Assembly: GCF_008831285.2 (NCBI RefSeq)
Contig: NC_045141.1
Coordinates: 16,106,106-16,170,105 of the forward strand
DNA: 64,000 bases
DNA from: Nymphaea colorata
Taxonomy: Eukaryota > Streptophyta > Magnoliopsida > Nymphaeales > Nymphaeaceae
Direction of reading: 5' to 3'
Part shown: in pieces, positions 24,640-36,635 of the stretch
Layout of the letters: every line of letters starts with the position of its first letter
Numbering within the stretch: position 1 is the first letter of the stretch
Notes under the pieces: model-generated
Seen by the model: only the letters and a program-made list of their open reading frames with translations
Database searches by the model: none
What the model was told of the DNA's origin: nothing
Translations under genes and position numbers: made by a program

Positions 24640-27600
24640 TTAGAAGAGAGACATATCAGGAGGTGGCCCGTAAAATGTCTTCCACGACAAAGGAATGATC
24701 CATCCGCCGGTACCTTCCTTGCCTGACAATAGAAAACAAACACAATGATCAATGGCCAATTTCTATTTTCCACTCGAGAGAAAAAAATATGAAAAAAAAA
24801 CACACTAAGTGAGAGATTGGTCGTTACTGCTCAAGTTTGGCCAAACTGAGCTGAAGGCTGTGAATGTTCCAACTAGGTACTTCCCTATGTAGGAACAGAA
24901 CCAGACACTTTTTTTTTTTTTTGTTTCTCAGAAATATGCAAATGAAAAGGGTTAGGCCAAAACATATGACCACCACCACTACCACGAAAGTATTTTGTGA
25001 TCATAAAATGTAAACAGTGCATCATGCCCATACTTACTAGCTTTCACTTTCACTTTCAGCTTCAGATTTTGTTTCCGGGTGAGTGAGAGGATTACGACTC
25101 ATCGCCCCGAAATGAGCCCGAAGGTCCCCCACTCCCCCTTTTCAATGGTCCTGGTGCACCAATCAACTTAGGTATCGTGTCTCACCACTTTAGACACAAA
25201 GGTATAGCGCCCACAGGAATTGAACCAGAGACATGCGCTTTCATACACCCCCAGCCCAACCAGCTATTTTATGCCTCATGAGGCTTGGGTTTTTGTTTAA
25301 TTGAGCGTGTATTCAAGCACAAGCTTGGCTTCCTTTGCATAAAAATGAGGTGCAGCTCTAAGTTACACAAGCTTGGGCAACTCAGCTACTTGTGCAATCC
25401 TAGTAATACCCTGGTATCTTGCCTCACTTATCTTCGTCCAACTCAAATGGTCATAGTGAATTTCACTCAATGACACAGTTTGAGTTGAACCAGAAGATCC
25501 TAAGACAGCTCATTCCAGCAAAACATATGCTTACCATTAGAGATGTCCTTGTCAAGTCCTAGGAGATTCAAAGCCGCCTCAGCCAAGATGAAAGAATCAG
25601 GTGTATTGTCCCCTTCAGCACAGTAGCATAATACACATGTCACGTTCAAGCCTTTTGCCTGCAGCAGATGCCTAGCACAGGTAGTAAAAGCTAGTATTTG
25701 GGCCAAGTGACCAAATTCTTTTAAGAAAACAAGCCAACTGTCAGAACTCTGATAAAGTCTGCCAACATAGTCCAATTAAAATTTGGGCCTACAAAATATT
25801 TGCAGTGTGTCTCTTCATAGCCATAGTAAGTCATCATAGTTTATTACCTTGCAACATGAGAATAGTGCAGCAAAAGGAAGACTTGGGTAGTAATCATCAA
25901 CCACTAGCTCATCATCAAAAGATAGAGACTCCTCTTCCAGCACAGGATTGCCATCAGCAAGAGAACTAAGATACTGCCATCGCTTATGATCTGGGATGTA
26001 TTCCTGAAGCCTCTTCCACCCAAGTTTTTCGCAGACATCATCACTGCCATCCTGTCTGGTGCTAGATATATAATAAATGTGTGACCTAAACATAAAGGAA
26101 ACATCAGGAAACAACTAACAGAGACAAAATACAATAGCACAAAGCACACAACTTAGGTACCCTGAATCATCACATTTTTGCTTCTTCCCAGAGTCTAAGC
26201 TCGAGAGAACAACAACATGCTGCTTTCCTGTCGTGGCTGCATAGGAAGCCAAGTTCCTTGCAAATTCTACCATCATTCCCTGGAAAATCAACATCCATCA
26301 AGATTATTTACAGGAAAAGACTGGTCTTGCTGGATATGAAGACTAATTAAAACTTACGTCGCCATAAGTTGACCTTCAGTGATGGCATAGACAATTAAGA
26401 TAATTGTTAACTTTGAAACTAAACATGTACAGCAAGGAAATAGTTCTTACTACTGAACATGTACAGAAAAATAAGCTTTCTGGTTCCATAACAGAAACTG
26501 ATGAAAGTAGTCACACCAATGCTTCACAAATCACCATATGTAATTAGTAGGCATCTGAGTAGTGCATATGGCTGGGAAATGCAATGTAGACTGTTTTATA
26601 TTCTTCATGTGTCTGTGAATTGGAATTCTAAGTTTACTTGCCAACTTTCAATTGCTCATGTATGGTTCTTGGAATCTTGATTGTATCATGTAATTGTACC
26701 ATGCACTATACTCAAAAGTCAAAATTGAATCAGCTTTTAGAGTGTACCACTTGCTGTATGTTGCAAATCATGCGTTCAGTTTTCTTACTCTAAGATTATT
26801 TTACCAATTTCTGGCCTAATATTGCAGCACAGATATCCAATTTCAGCATATGCTTTCTTATAACAGAAAAAGCGACCAGTTCTGAGATGCACAGATTTAA
26901 CTTTAACTTGGAGAGTAGCACAGAGAAAAATCACTTCCTTGCCATGTAGTCAGTTCTTCTCAGGAGATGCTACCTTTACTGGCATAATTACAGTCTTCAG
27001 CTAGGGATTCAGCTCTAATGCTGTATGTTCTGGATTGCATCAGTGTCAGTTGTTGTGGCTTTTCTCAGTATTTACTTTTTCCAATTTAACTTCTTCTTTT
27101 TCCTCTTGAATTGACATTACTATTTGTCATACTCTGTGTTTATAACTTACCAGCTAAATTACCAACTTGGACAGACAAGTCCTGACTGGTCTCTCCACAG
27201 TCTTGAACGACCTGTATCCAACTTCCAATATTGAAAATTTAGGGTGAGCCACAACTGCTAAAGAGGTGATCAATCATTTGAACCCCATAGCTGCCCACCT
27301 CCTCCATAAGTCAAAGCACGTTCTTACCTTGGGGTGGGGCAAACAGCTACATGATTCTACACAAATGTGCAAGCAATGATGTCTCTCACCCCAAGTTTGT
27401 ACAGTTTCCGCATGTAAAATTGGAAAAAAATACATATGTGACTATAAAACGTTCAGAAACTAATAAAGGATTGGTTAGTAATTTTGAAGTTCTTTTATCA
27501 CAACCACCTCAGCAAGTTCATTTTAAGGAGAGAAATAACTTGCTAATACATTATTTGCATGTAAAGGAATAGGAATGCCATTGGTTTGCACATGCTCATG

Positions 27601-30600
27601 CCAGTCCTAAAAATGCCTTTTACGTGCATACCAACATTTGTGCATACTGCATACGCACATGCATCCAGGCATATGAATGTGCATACTCATGCATGTGAGT
27701 GAGAAAGAGTCTGTGCTATACATACACACACACACACAAGAGAGAGAGAGACTCAATTTATGTCCTAAACACATAAAAGTTTCATACTAGTACATGAAGG
27801 ACTATTGGTGGTGACACTGGCAGTAGTAGTACTATTGTTAATAGAGTAGCAGCAAATTCTTATGCCTCACAAGGCTATGGTTGACGCCTTTGGCATCTTA
27901 AGTAGTCTATCAGTAGTGCGAAGCGGCTCTTCAATTTGCGAAATCAATGTCATAAGCATTGAAAAGCGAGTGCTTTGGAACAACATCTAATACGTTAAAA
28001 TGGCAGTGCCTTTTCCTTGCATATGTGTGTTAATAGTGCAAACTACAGACATGGTTAAATCATATGAAGTCATACAAGTTTCATGTTAATTTCTCTTTAA
28101 GCATGATATCATCATAACAAAGTACTTGCCGATAATAATTCAACACTAGTTGTACAAAGCTAAGAATAATATAATGACAATGACGACAGCATTGCATCTC
28201 CTTCATCCTACCATCAAGATTAGGAGGATAGTATCTCTTACAATAAATATCAGAACGTCAACAATATGCTATAGGATGCTAAAAGATGCTTTAGATCCTT
28301 ATTCGAAAAGGATGGGGTTTCCTCCTTTCTTATCCTTAACTGGAAACAATAGCACCTCCACCATAAATATGAGATTGTTGCCCAGTGAATTGTTTACAAG
28401 ATTGAAAGGGACAAGCACCATTTGGGATCAAACTAAGATTCTAAAATTAACACCATCACTGCCTTGGCGCTGTAGACACACCTTTCATCTTTTTTTCCCC
28501 ACATTTATTTCCCTCTTTCTTGACCATATTTTGTCATATCAGCTATGTAAAGAAGGCAATATGAAAATAGAATCATACCAATATCATGATTTCTTTAGAA
28601 CATTTTAAACAAGCATAAAGCACACAAAAACAGAAAAAAAAACAAGACAAGGTATTTGAAGATAACCTTTATAACGGGAGATCTTTGTTGGATGATACTT
28701 AAGTCACTAGGTGATACTTCATATACTGCCATTGACACCATGAGAAAAAAAATGATAATTATGTCCGGCAAAAAAGTTAAAGATACATTTCAGCAATACA
28801 CAGTTTGAAATCTTTTCTGTGCACTACCTTTATACAACTTATTGCTTTTAGTACAACAAATAAAAAAAAACAAACCCAGTATTTCCTGGTTAAACCTTAA
28901 AGGCAGGAAACAAGATTATACTGTTTTCCTGCTTTCCATTTCCTTTCTTCTTAGCCAGTAAAAGGAAAGAGTAAAGACCTGAGCAAGTGGGAATAGATCA
29001 AGATAGATTTTAGCTTTCAATCAAGGAAAAAGCACAAAGAGGACACAATAACACAAATATTTATGCTTCCCTTTGATAACTGACATTAGCCTGTCCCTTA
29101 TGCTTAGTCGTCAAGGCGCCTAGGCACCCGTCCAAAAGTTGTTGCAATTTTGCTTAGTTATTTTTAATTCTAAAATGTTAGCTTTATGTTTTATGTGTTA
29201 AGTTAGCATGTTAGCAACTTCAGATTAGTCAAAATCAACTTATAAAACAGCAAAACAAAATGTTTAATACATTGAATTTAAACCAGATGATAGACTTCTC
29301 ATTGTACAACTGAAACTGACCTCTAAACAATATACATGAAGTGATGAAACAGAAAATAACCAAAATAATACCTACTTTGAAATTTGTGCTCCCTAAATTG
29401 GACGTATGGTAGATGGCAACTAAATATGAACAAATTTGAAAGACTGTAAAAGACGCCTACACGACTCTGACTTAAGCTGTCTAATGCATTCATTAGCAGA
29501 ACTCAAATCACACCTTACAATCCTAACTCAATCAATTCAGGTAAAAGACAGACCTTGCAAGCAATCTAATTTATGCACAAATTGTAATTTGCTAAGATAC
29601 TTATAGCAAAAATTCTCTGTTTTCAAGTTTCAACATAAATTTTGCAACCGCTGGGTCAAATCAGACTCCCTGCAATAAAATTAAACTATAACTCAAGGGA
29701 TAACAGGTCTTTGGAAGCAAAACAAATCAAGTATCAGAGGCTAAAGTCACCCAAACTTCCAAATGGACTAGGCGTGTTGACGCCTAGTCCAGCCTAGGCG
29801 CCAAACCCACACCCCACGCCTAAGTGATGGACTTAGGCATGGGATGTGGACTGATGACTAGTCCATGCCTAGGCGACGCCTTAACAACTAAGTCCCTATG
29901 TAGCAAGAACTTTCTATTACAATGGCCCTTAGCCAACTGAACATGGGAAAGAAATTAATGATCCAAAAGATTGTTTTCTAAGATGTTGTGTTCCTACAAA
30001 AAGTCAGCATCGCATCAGCTTACACCCATTCACCAACATCAATTGCTGCGCAGCTCCAGTGCAGCAACCAACAGTTTGCTTTTTTTCTCATTGAATCATG
30101 GATAGAATAATTACCTATTAATTGTTAATTTTGTTGTTTGCCGACAAGTTTTCTCACCACACATACCCATGCTTTTTTGAAAATTACAGCACCAGCACCT
30201 GCACCCACACTTGAATGGAATAATTATCATACTTAAGGCTGCTTTAGTTGTTAATTTAATTTTGGAAAAAAAGAAGGAGCTTAATTTCATTTTGGAAAAA
30301 AAGGAGGAGCCTCCGCCTGTTTAGGACCCTAGAATGGAGGATGGCGTCGCACCTGACTGGAAATTTATTTTCCTTCACTATAATCTTATACAGACTTCAC
30401 CAAAACCCATCTTTACATACAGCTGGATAGAAGTTTGTATGAATCAAACATCATCCACTTCCTATTCTTCTTCAGAAAAGCACCCTCAACTCAAAGCCAT
30501 CTTACACGTTGACTTGACTTATGTACCTTTATATATATGTATGCACATAGTCTTACAAGGCAATCCTTTGCAACATGAAGTCTAAGTTTTGCCATAACAT

Positions 30601-31939
30601 TCTAGTTTCCACTACTGCAATTTTAAAAGTGCACCCAGGTGCTGGACAGTAGAGATGCGATGATGAGGCACCTTAAGATATTAATTATTTGTCTGTTCTA
30701 TCCTCTAATAAATCGATTGAGGGATAAGTTTTTCCCAAACCCCCATATTGTCCCTTTTTCCTCTTCTTCGTTTCCCCCTTTTTACTTTTTCCCTCGTTTT
30801 CCTTTGGAATATAACCACCCTAACGTTGCCTAGGCCCGACCTAAGCCTTCTTACGGGATCTGCAGCCTAGGCTCATCAAGCGCATTTAACTACATAGACT
30901 GTAATATTAACTTCAGATGTAATTCCTTTATGGGCGCATTTGGTTCTGATCTGAAGTACCTGGGGAAGAACGCCATGATATGAATCACTAGAAAACAGAT
31001 TTAAGCACAGCTCCTTTGCCTTCTTCAAGTTCGAAGGAAGAAGCATAAGCCTCTTATTCAAATATCCTGGACACCATCAACCATGAGTTATACAGTGGAA
31101 AGAATGTGCAAAGGAGACTATGCAGGACCCCCATTACCAATGTGTCACACTGTTTAGTTTTGGATGGGCATCGGAAAGTGTCCGGCTACCAAATGTTCAG
31201 GGTTCAGGTTGAATATCTCAAAGTAAACAAGCCCGAAACCTACTGACAAGGCACAAAATTCATTTTTCGCATACAAAATATAAAGTTCTCCACCACGCAA
31301 CTTCACAAAATTTCCTCCATACTACCAGAAATCATATCGAACTCTGAACCGGTGATGTAAACAAGCATTACATCTTGAGTACGAGTAAAAGAGAAGAGGC
31401 CAATGTGACATCAAATTTAAACCTAAGTTTCGTCAAACATGGTTCGGGGCTGAGATACAACAAATCCCATACTTAAAACAAAAGGAGGGGGAAGAGAAAG
31501 CACAAAAAACAGACAGAGATTATCGGAAATGCAGGAATAAAGGAAGCCTATCACCTTCGAGCGGCAAGGCAAGGACTCCTTCTGGAACCGGACCATAGGC
31601 GTCATTGCCGACGCATGGAAGAACGGAAGGATCATCCAAGTAACCAACCCTCTCCGCCCTCAGCGAAGAGATCAAGAGGTCAACCGCCAACTGCCCTACG
31701 TTTCCTATGGACAGGGCCGGCTGATTCAATTCCAATAGGAAAGAAAGGATCAGAAACCCGAGATAGGCAAAGAAGTAGGAACTTGGAACACCCAACAAAT
31801 GCAGAGCATGTAGAAACTTGCAGCAAAAGACTGAAGAAGAAGAAGAAGAAGAAGAAGAAGAAGCACATGAATTACGCACCACAACGAGAGTGGAGCAATT
31901 GCTGCGAAGATCATCACCATGTTGAGGGGCGAATGCCAT
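24640..31939 (-). CDS. PAC2: Proteasome assembly chaperone 2 (PAC2/PSMG2, clast3-related)
   Basis: PAC2 pairs with PAC1 to hold and order 20S proteasome alpha subunits during ring assembly in cytosol and nucleus. Seven coding exons are inferred: 31880-31939, 31555-31720, 28667-28725, 26161-26279, 25848-26085, 25535-25658 and 24640-24722. They total 849 nt, 282 aa, and all junctions keep frame. Recognisable plant PAC2 blocks are CSTLVV|PALSIGNVGQLAVDLL, the ERVGYLDDP and PCVGNDAYGP region, IIQQRSPVIK, GMMVEFARN, VLSSLDSGKK, DDYYPSLPFAALFS, CYCAEGDNTPDSF and the C-terminal PLSWKTFYGPPPDMSLF. The start is the first ATG giving the family N-terminus. Introns 2 and 3 are 2.8 and 2.4 kb; intron 2 hosts a MITE and intron 6 a SINE-like repeat. 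Donors of exon 1 (GTGCGT) and exon 4 (GTACCT) are weak. Identity rests on remembered similarity to the Arabidopsis clast3-related protein. Confidence 0.92.
25070..25275 (-). mobile_element. SINE-like (tRNA-derived) repeat in PAC2 intron 6
   Basis: On the minus strand TAGCTGGTTGGGCTGG resembles a tRNA A box and CTCTGGTTCAATTCC a B box, with about 30 bp between. They are followed by a body ending in TTGATTGGTGCACCAGG. This layout is that of plant SINEs. A decayed relative of the body lies at about 13845-13905. It sits in the same orientation as the host gene. Confidence 0.6.
29103..29892. mobile_element. hAT-like MITE, 790 bp, in PAC2 intron 2
   Basis: The termini are CTTAGTCGTCAAGGCG at the left and, in reverse complement, CTTAGTTGTTAAGGCG at the right (14 of 16). 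The flanks CCCTTATG (29095-29102) and TCCCTATG (29893-29900) look like an 8-9 bp target duplication with one change. The right 130 bp are packed with GCCTAGGCG palindromes. No coding region is present, so it is non-autonomous. It lies inside the 2.8 kb second intron of PAC2. Confidence 0.75.
31832..31863. repeat. (GAA)n microsatellite in PAC2 intron 1
   Basis: About ten GAA units. On the coding strand this is a (CTT)n pyrimidine run beginning about 17 bp after the exon 1 donor of PAC2, within a 159 bp intron. Confidence 0.95.
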
Positions 31940-32024
31940 CGTGGGAATCGAGTGGGAGGGTAGACCGTAGACGGCCAGACGGGTGGTGGGAACTCCTCCC
32001 GTGCTTCGTTTAGCCCCCTTTGTA

Positions 32025-32033
32025 GCGCCAAAA
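32025..32033 (-). promoter_or_regulatory. E2F-like site upstream of PAC2
   Basis: Minus-strand TTTTGGCGC fits the E2F/DP consensus TTTSSCGC and lies about 90 bp upstream of the PAC2 start codon in a locally GC-rich stretch. One short motif can occur by chance. Confidence 0.3.
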
Positions 32034-32109
32034 CTTTTGGGCGGGGTTGAAGTCTGAATCGGGTTTTTAATCAAATCGGTGTCAATCAGACAATCGAAAA
32101 CCAGATTTG

Positions 32110-33505
32110 AATGGTTTTTCCATTGTCAAAACTAGAATTTCTTCCATTTTAACGCTTTCTCTAAAAATGAAGTTTCCATTAAAATTGTGAAACTGATGTA
32201 AAGCATAGGTTTTACATTAGTATAGTTGGTCCAGTGAGTGACATTGATAAAGTGAGTTGTTAGTTTCATTGTTGTGGTTGCTACTCTTTTTAAACTACAA
32301 TTGTGATGGCACAAGACCCGTCGATTGATGCTTTTACTTTAGGCAGATTCCGCCCTCCCAAGTAAGCATTGCTTTTTAAGTTCAGCTAATTAAAACAACT
32401 AAACTAATAATAAGTAAAAACAAAGTGTGTGATCATTTCAAATAATTAAACGATAGCAAATTGGTGTTCAACTCTAGGAAAGAAAGGGCTATGTGGGTAG
32501 ATTAATGCAATCACCTACTTCTAAATGAAAAATTAGTAGTGATTGGATTCATAAAGTAGCTTATATGCGGACTGGCCACCGGCTCGCCGTTGACAGCTTA
32601 TAATGCATCTCAATTTAATGGGTTAAGAAATTTTTTTATTTCTAAACACATAATCCAGTGGCTAATTTATAAAAAAGAAAAAAGCCTATGCTAAATCTAT
32701 TATATGACTAAATTAAGTAAAGTCATTATCATTATTTAGCTTAGAGTATGTGAAGGCAGATCAGAACCTTTATATATATATATATTATTTGAATGTACCT
32801 TAATGCACTTAAATGTACACGGTGTTGGAAAATAAATCGCAAAAGCATGTGTATAAAGCAGATTTTGTAAAATGAGTTTATTTAATAGTTTACGTTTGTC
32901 TGTCAGTTCATACATTATCATAAATCAGATCTTCATTATTATTTTTTAATTATTAATTTAGACAATATTATAGGCACATTTATACAATTAGATTTACTGA
33001 AAATAATTTTATGTGTTGCAATGCTGAATGGTCCCTTTGGTCGGCATATTTTTGGAAGGTTTAATTAAATTAAATTCTTCTCTCTCTCTCTCTCTCTCTC
33101 CCTCTATATATATAAATATATATATATATTGAAAGGTTTCTTTTGAAGGTGGATAGATTTTTTGTGGTTAAAAGCCGTTGTAAAATACGCATGGACGATG
33201 ACAATTGTTCAGTCATAAGTTTTTAGTGGTGAAATATACACTATATATATATTAGAAGGTAAGGTCGGGAAGCCAACACATATGGCACCCAGCATCCATT
33301 GATTAAGACAAGAGAGCACGCAGAAATATATATGCATATATCTTGAGAGAGAGAGGGAGAGAGAAACGATGGGATTTACAATAGAGAGTGTATAGATAAT
33401 TATATATACAGATGAATAGAAAAAGAGAGAGAGAGAGAGAGAGAACAGCTGGGATTTACAATAGAGGGAGAGAGAGCGTAGAGATAGTTATAAACAAACT
33501 GATGA

Positions 33506-33549
<44 letters not shown>

Positions 33550-33912
33550 CAGCTGGGATTTGCAGTATGTGAACAAAAGGATACATTAACAGTGACGTAT
33601 TCTATGAAGGCATATTTGACAGACCTCTTCAGAGTTGCGAACTACGATCTAACGTCCAAAAAGTCCAAAACAGAAAGAAAAAGCAGAAGCAACGGCGGAG
33701 AAAGAAAAAGCCATAGACATAAAATTCTGCCGAAGAATTGTCCCTCTATATACAGACACGAAAACTCTACTGGCCTCAGGCCCTCACTGTGCAACCGGCG
33801 GAGACAGCCCGACCGTCACGCACGTGCACCATCAAGCTTCCCACCAAACTGGATCGCCGGATCGGCGGCCTGCATGGCCGCCGGCAAACCACACGTGAAA
33901 ACCAGCGACCCT
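32110..33912. other. Intergenic stretch between PAC2 and the small gene
   Basis: AT-rich sequence with several microsatellites: (TA)n at about 32768-32785, (CT)n near 33081-33100, and (GA)n at 33423-33444 and 33509-33546. A pair of near-identical GA-flanked blocks (CTGGGATTTACAATAGAG near 33446 and GCTGGGATTTGCAG near 33551) marks a small local duplication. A plus-strand frame of 209 codons (33412-34041) is largely GA-repeat translation and is antisense to the small gene, so I do not call it. No other gene was seen. Confidence 0.5.
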
Positions 33913-34203
33913 TCAGGGAGAGAAAGGCTCATCCATCCAGTATGCCGCATGAGCGGCAGTCCTCCCCTCCACATCCCCAGAGAACAAGGCAGAAGGCTGA
34001 GGAAAGAAGGCGGTGAGCGCAGTCTGAACCTTATTGACTAGCTTCTGCTGCCGGATACGTCTCAGCACCATCTCCTTATCAAGAGGTTGGCTCCTCTCAG
34101 CAGCAGCAGAGGAAGAAGATCTCAGATAGACGCAGCTTGTGACTGTTCTACCGATCGGCTGATTATGGTCATCATCTCTGTAATTGGTGAACGAAGAAGC
34201 CAT
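33913..34203 (-). CDS. Small single-exon protein of unknown function (96 aa)
   Basis: The open frame starts MASSFTNYRDDDHNQPIGRT, runs 96 codons and stops at 33913-33915. The start context is good (ATGGCT), and a TATA box sits 55-60 bp upstream in the right orientation. The middle part is basic and helical-looking (LDKEMVLRRIRQQKLVNK), a pattern I associate with small plant-specific conserved proteins, but I cannot name a family. No signal peptide or membrane segment is visible. The last 25 residues are less protein-like. No function is assigned. Confidence 0.6.
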   Translation of the reverse strand: MASSFTNYRDDDHNQPIGRTVTSCVYLRSSSSAAAERSQPLDKEMVLRRIRQQKLVNKVQTALTAFFPQPSALFSGDVEGRTAAHAAYWMDEPFSP

Positions 34204-34255
34204 CGAGATTCAGTAAGAAGGGTTATATGAAATGGAAGTGCTCCGCCGAGGGCCA

Positions 34256-34266
34256 GAATTTATAAC
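34256..34266 (-). promoter_or_regulatory. TATA box for the small 96-aa gene
   Basis: Minus-strand TTATAAATTC lies about 55 bp upstream of the ATG at 34203, giving a predicted leader of about 25-30 nt. Confidence 0.5.
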
Positions 34267-34269
34267 GAG

Positions 34270-36581
34270 AAGGGAATCGCCGCCGCCCTTGGTTTTGGGG
34301 AATCCTTGGTTGTCTGAAGCCAAAACCATTTGCTGCATTTGATGTCCATTTTTGGTGGTTATGGAGTTCCAACTAAAACCGCCTTTTTAGGTGGTTTCTG
34401 CTGATGGTTTTACGGTTCTTGTGGTCATTCTATTGGAGTTGTACACTTGGAATGGTACTGCGAGTTGGTTTGATTGCGGGGATGAAAGGCCTAGAAGTGG
34501 TGGTGCCCATGGTTTTGTCTCCAATGGCGGAAAAGAGAAACAAAGGAAGAAGGAAAGGGACTTTCTGATAATTCCATGGTGACCTTCAGTTTAACTAATC
34601 GCGCTTTTAGCCATTACTGTAAGTTTCTGATCTGCTCTCGGATAAAAAAACGTCAAAATTGATTGGTATTGCGCATCTAGGATCAGAAAGCATAAAAATC
34701 AATTTGCATGGCCCGATCATATTAAACTTTACTTATAAAGATGTCGATAGATCGGATTTCAATCAGATAGTCAATTAAACTACTGCAAAGTGCGACATAA
34801 AAAAAGATTGAATACTCATTTAAGAAATCAGCGTGGCTTTTGATTTAAAAAACACCACCTTATTAGATTTGTACTCATATCATGTTTTAAATAATTATCT
34901 GATCGAATTCGAATATTCGGTTTTAAATAAACACGCTACATCAAATATAAATACATTTTGGAAGTTGGTTCTTGATTGTGGATTTAAAAGTCACATTTGT
35001 ATTCAGATGTAAATTTAAAGGTTGGATTCAGATTAGATCCTATTGTAAACATAAAAATCAGATAAATAGGGTATCGATTCTTGTTTGTTGGTATTTTTAT
35101 ACTTGAATCTGAATATATAAACATTCAGTGAATTTGACATTATAAACAATACATCCAATTTATATCTAATTCATTGACATCCCTATCTACCTGCCACAAT
35201 AACATAAGCAAACAATAGAAAAATGATGTGTCATGTACACGGCAACATGAATGTACAAGACGATATCCTGTCTTCTATCGGCTTAAATTATATTCAAATG
35301 ACCATTTTGAGCACCTTATCTTTCCGGTTTCTTGGTGATCCAATGGGCATTGGCTGCCCGTAGTACTTCTTTTAGCTAAGCAGTTGCCTTTGCGATGCCT
35401 TCTGCCTTCTACAACAGTTTAGGACTTCGCGTTTAGTTTTTTTAATTTATTGTTTGCTTTAAGGTTGGTCCATGCACGCAACCCGTGCGCTTTAATTTAA
35501 AAAGTGAAGTGCCAAGCCTTTTTAACTATTCCTTTATTTTTTCTCTCTCTTCTCTTTAGCAGTTTTTCTTTTTATCATTATAAATGAGGGGGGAATTCGT
35601 TGAATAGAAAAGGAAAATTTTGAGATCTATAAATGCTTGATCAGCGTTTTCCGATTCAGCTGTCCCTTCCCAAACACGTTAGTAGTGAAAACCAAGGGCA
35701 GTGCCGGTGATTCGATTCCGGGAAGAGTGAAATATGCCAATTTGTTAATTATTCACCGATATTTTAAAAGTTTTAGTCCTAAATATTCAATATATCATTT
35801 ATTTTGTTTTTAAAAATCAAGTGCTTGACACTTTTGCTGATGTACATCCGATTTAACAGCTTAACAGGTTTGATTCTCAAACTGACATCTACAACTGTTA
35901 ATCCTCCTCCCAGATCTACTAAGAGAAGTCAACAACTCTTTAGTAAAACAAAGTAGATATTTAAGTGCTCAACCACATCTAGTATAAGCTGTTGGAGGCG
36001 GGTTGGGATCTATTGAATTCAGAACTCGAACACGGTATGAAAATGGGTCGAGATTGAGTAGGGATGGTACAAGTACAAATTGTATCCGTTCTTTACCACA
36101 ATGAGGCTGCTGGCTGATATAAACCTCACTATTTTTTCTGTAAACTATAATGCAAAGCAAAGACTGTCAAGATACGTAAAAGATCATTAGAAGGCAATGC
36201 ACAAAACACAACCTACGGGGAAGAGGAGACCATCTGATAATGGATATATCAACACCAGGATCCAAATGTCTCGTTTAAGCGGGCACAGTGGATAACTTAT
36301 TCATCCCACATTCCAAGTACATGACGTTATGTGTGGCGGTGTGGGTGTGTGGGGTGGTCATTGGTGTGTGGTCATAAAGCAGCAAGCACAATAAAAGCAA
36401 AACCATCATATCTCCACCACCAATTTTTTTTTATTGTTCTCATAGATTGCAATAAATCGTTTTGCCCGTTGATCCAAGCCACATTTACTTGCTTGAGCTT
36501 CTCCAGTTGTTGACCTTATCATCGACGGCTAACTCATGTTCTGCCCACTCGAGAAACTCGTCGCATTTTGTGTCTATGTGC

Positions 36582-36635
<54 letters not shown>

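Noticed and set aside
25200-25262. tRNA gene on the minus strand
   Set aside because: A-box and B-box-like motifs are present but no cloverleaf or acceptor stem can be formed. It fits a SINE head better.
31520-32074. 184-codon continuous minus-strand frame as a separate gene
   Set aside because: Two PAC2 exons happen to share a frame with the short intron between them. The middle is poly-Ser/Leu from the (GAA)n run, and the family alignment requires removing the intron.
33412-34041. 209-codon plus-strand open frame
   Set aside because: Its first third is translated (GA)n repeat, and the rest is antisense to the 96-aa minus-strand gene; no domain is visible.
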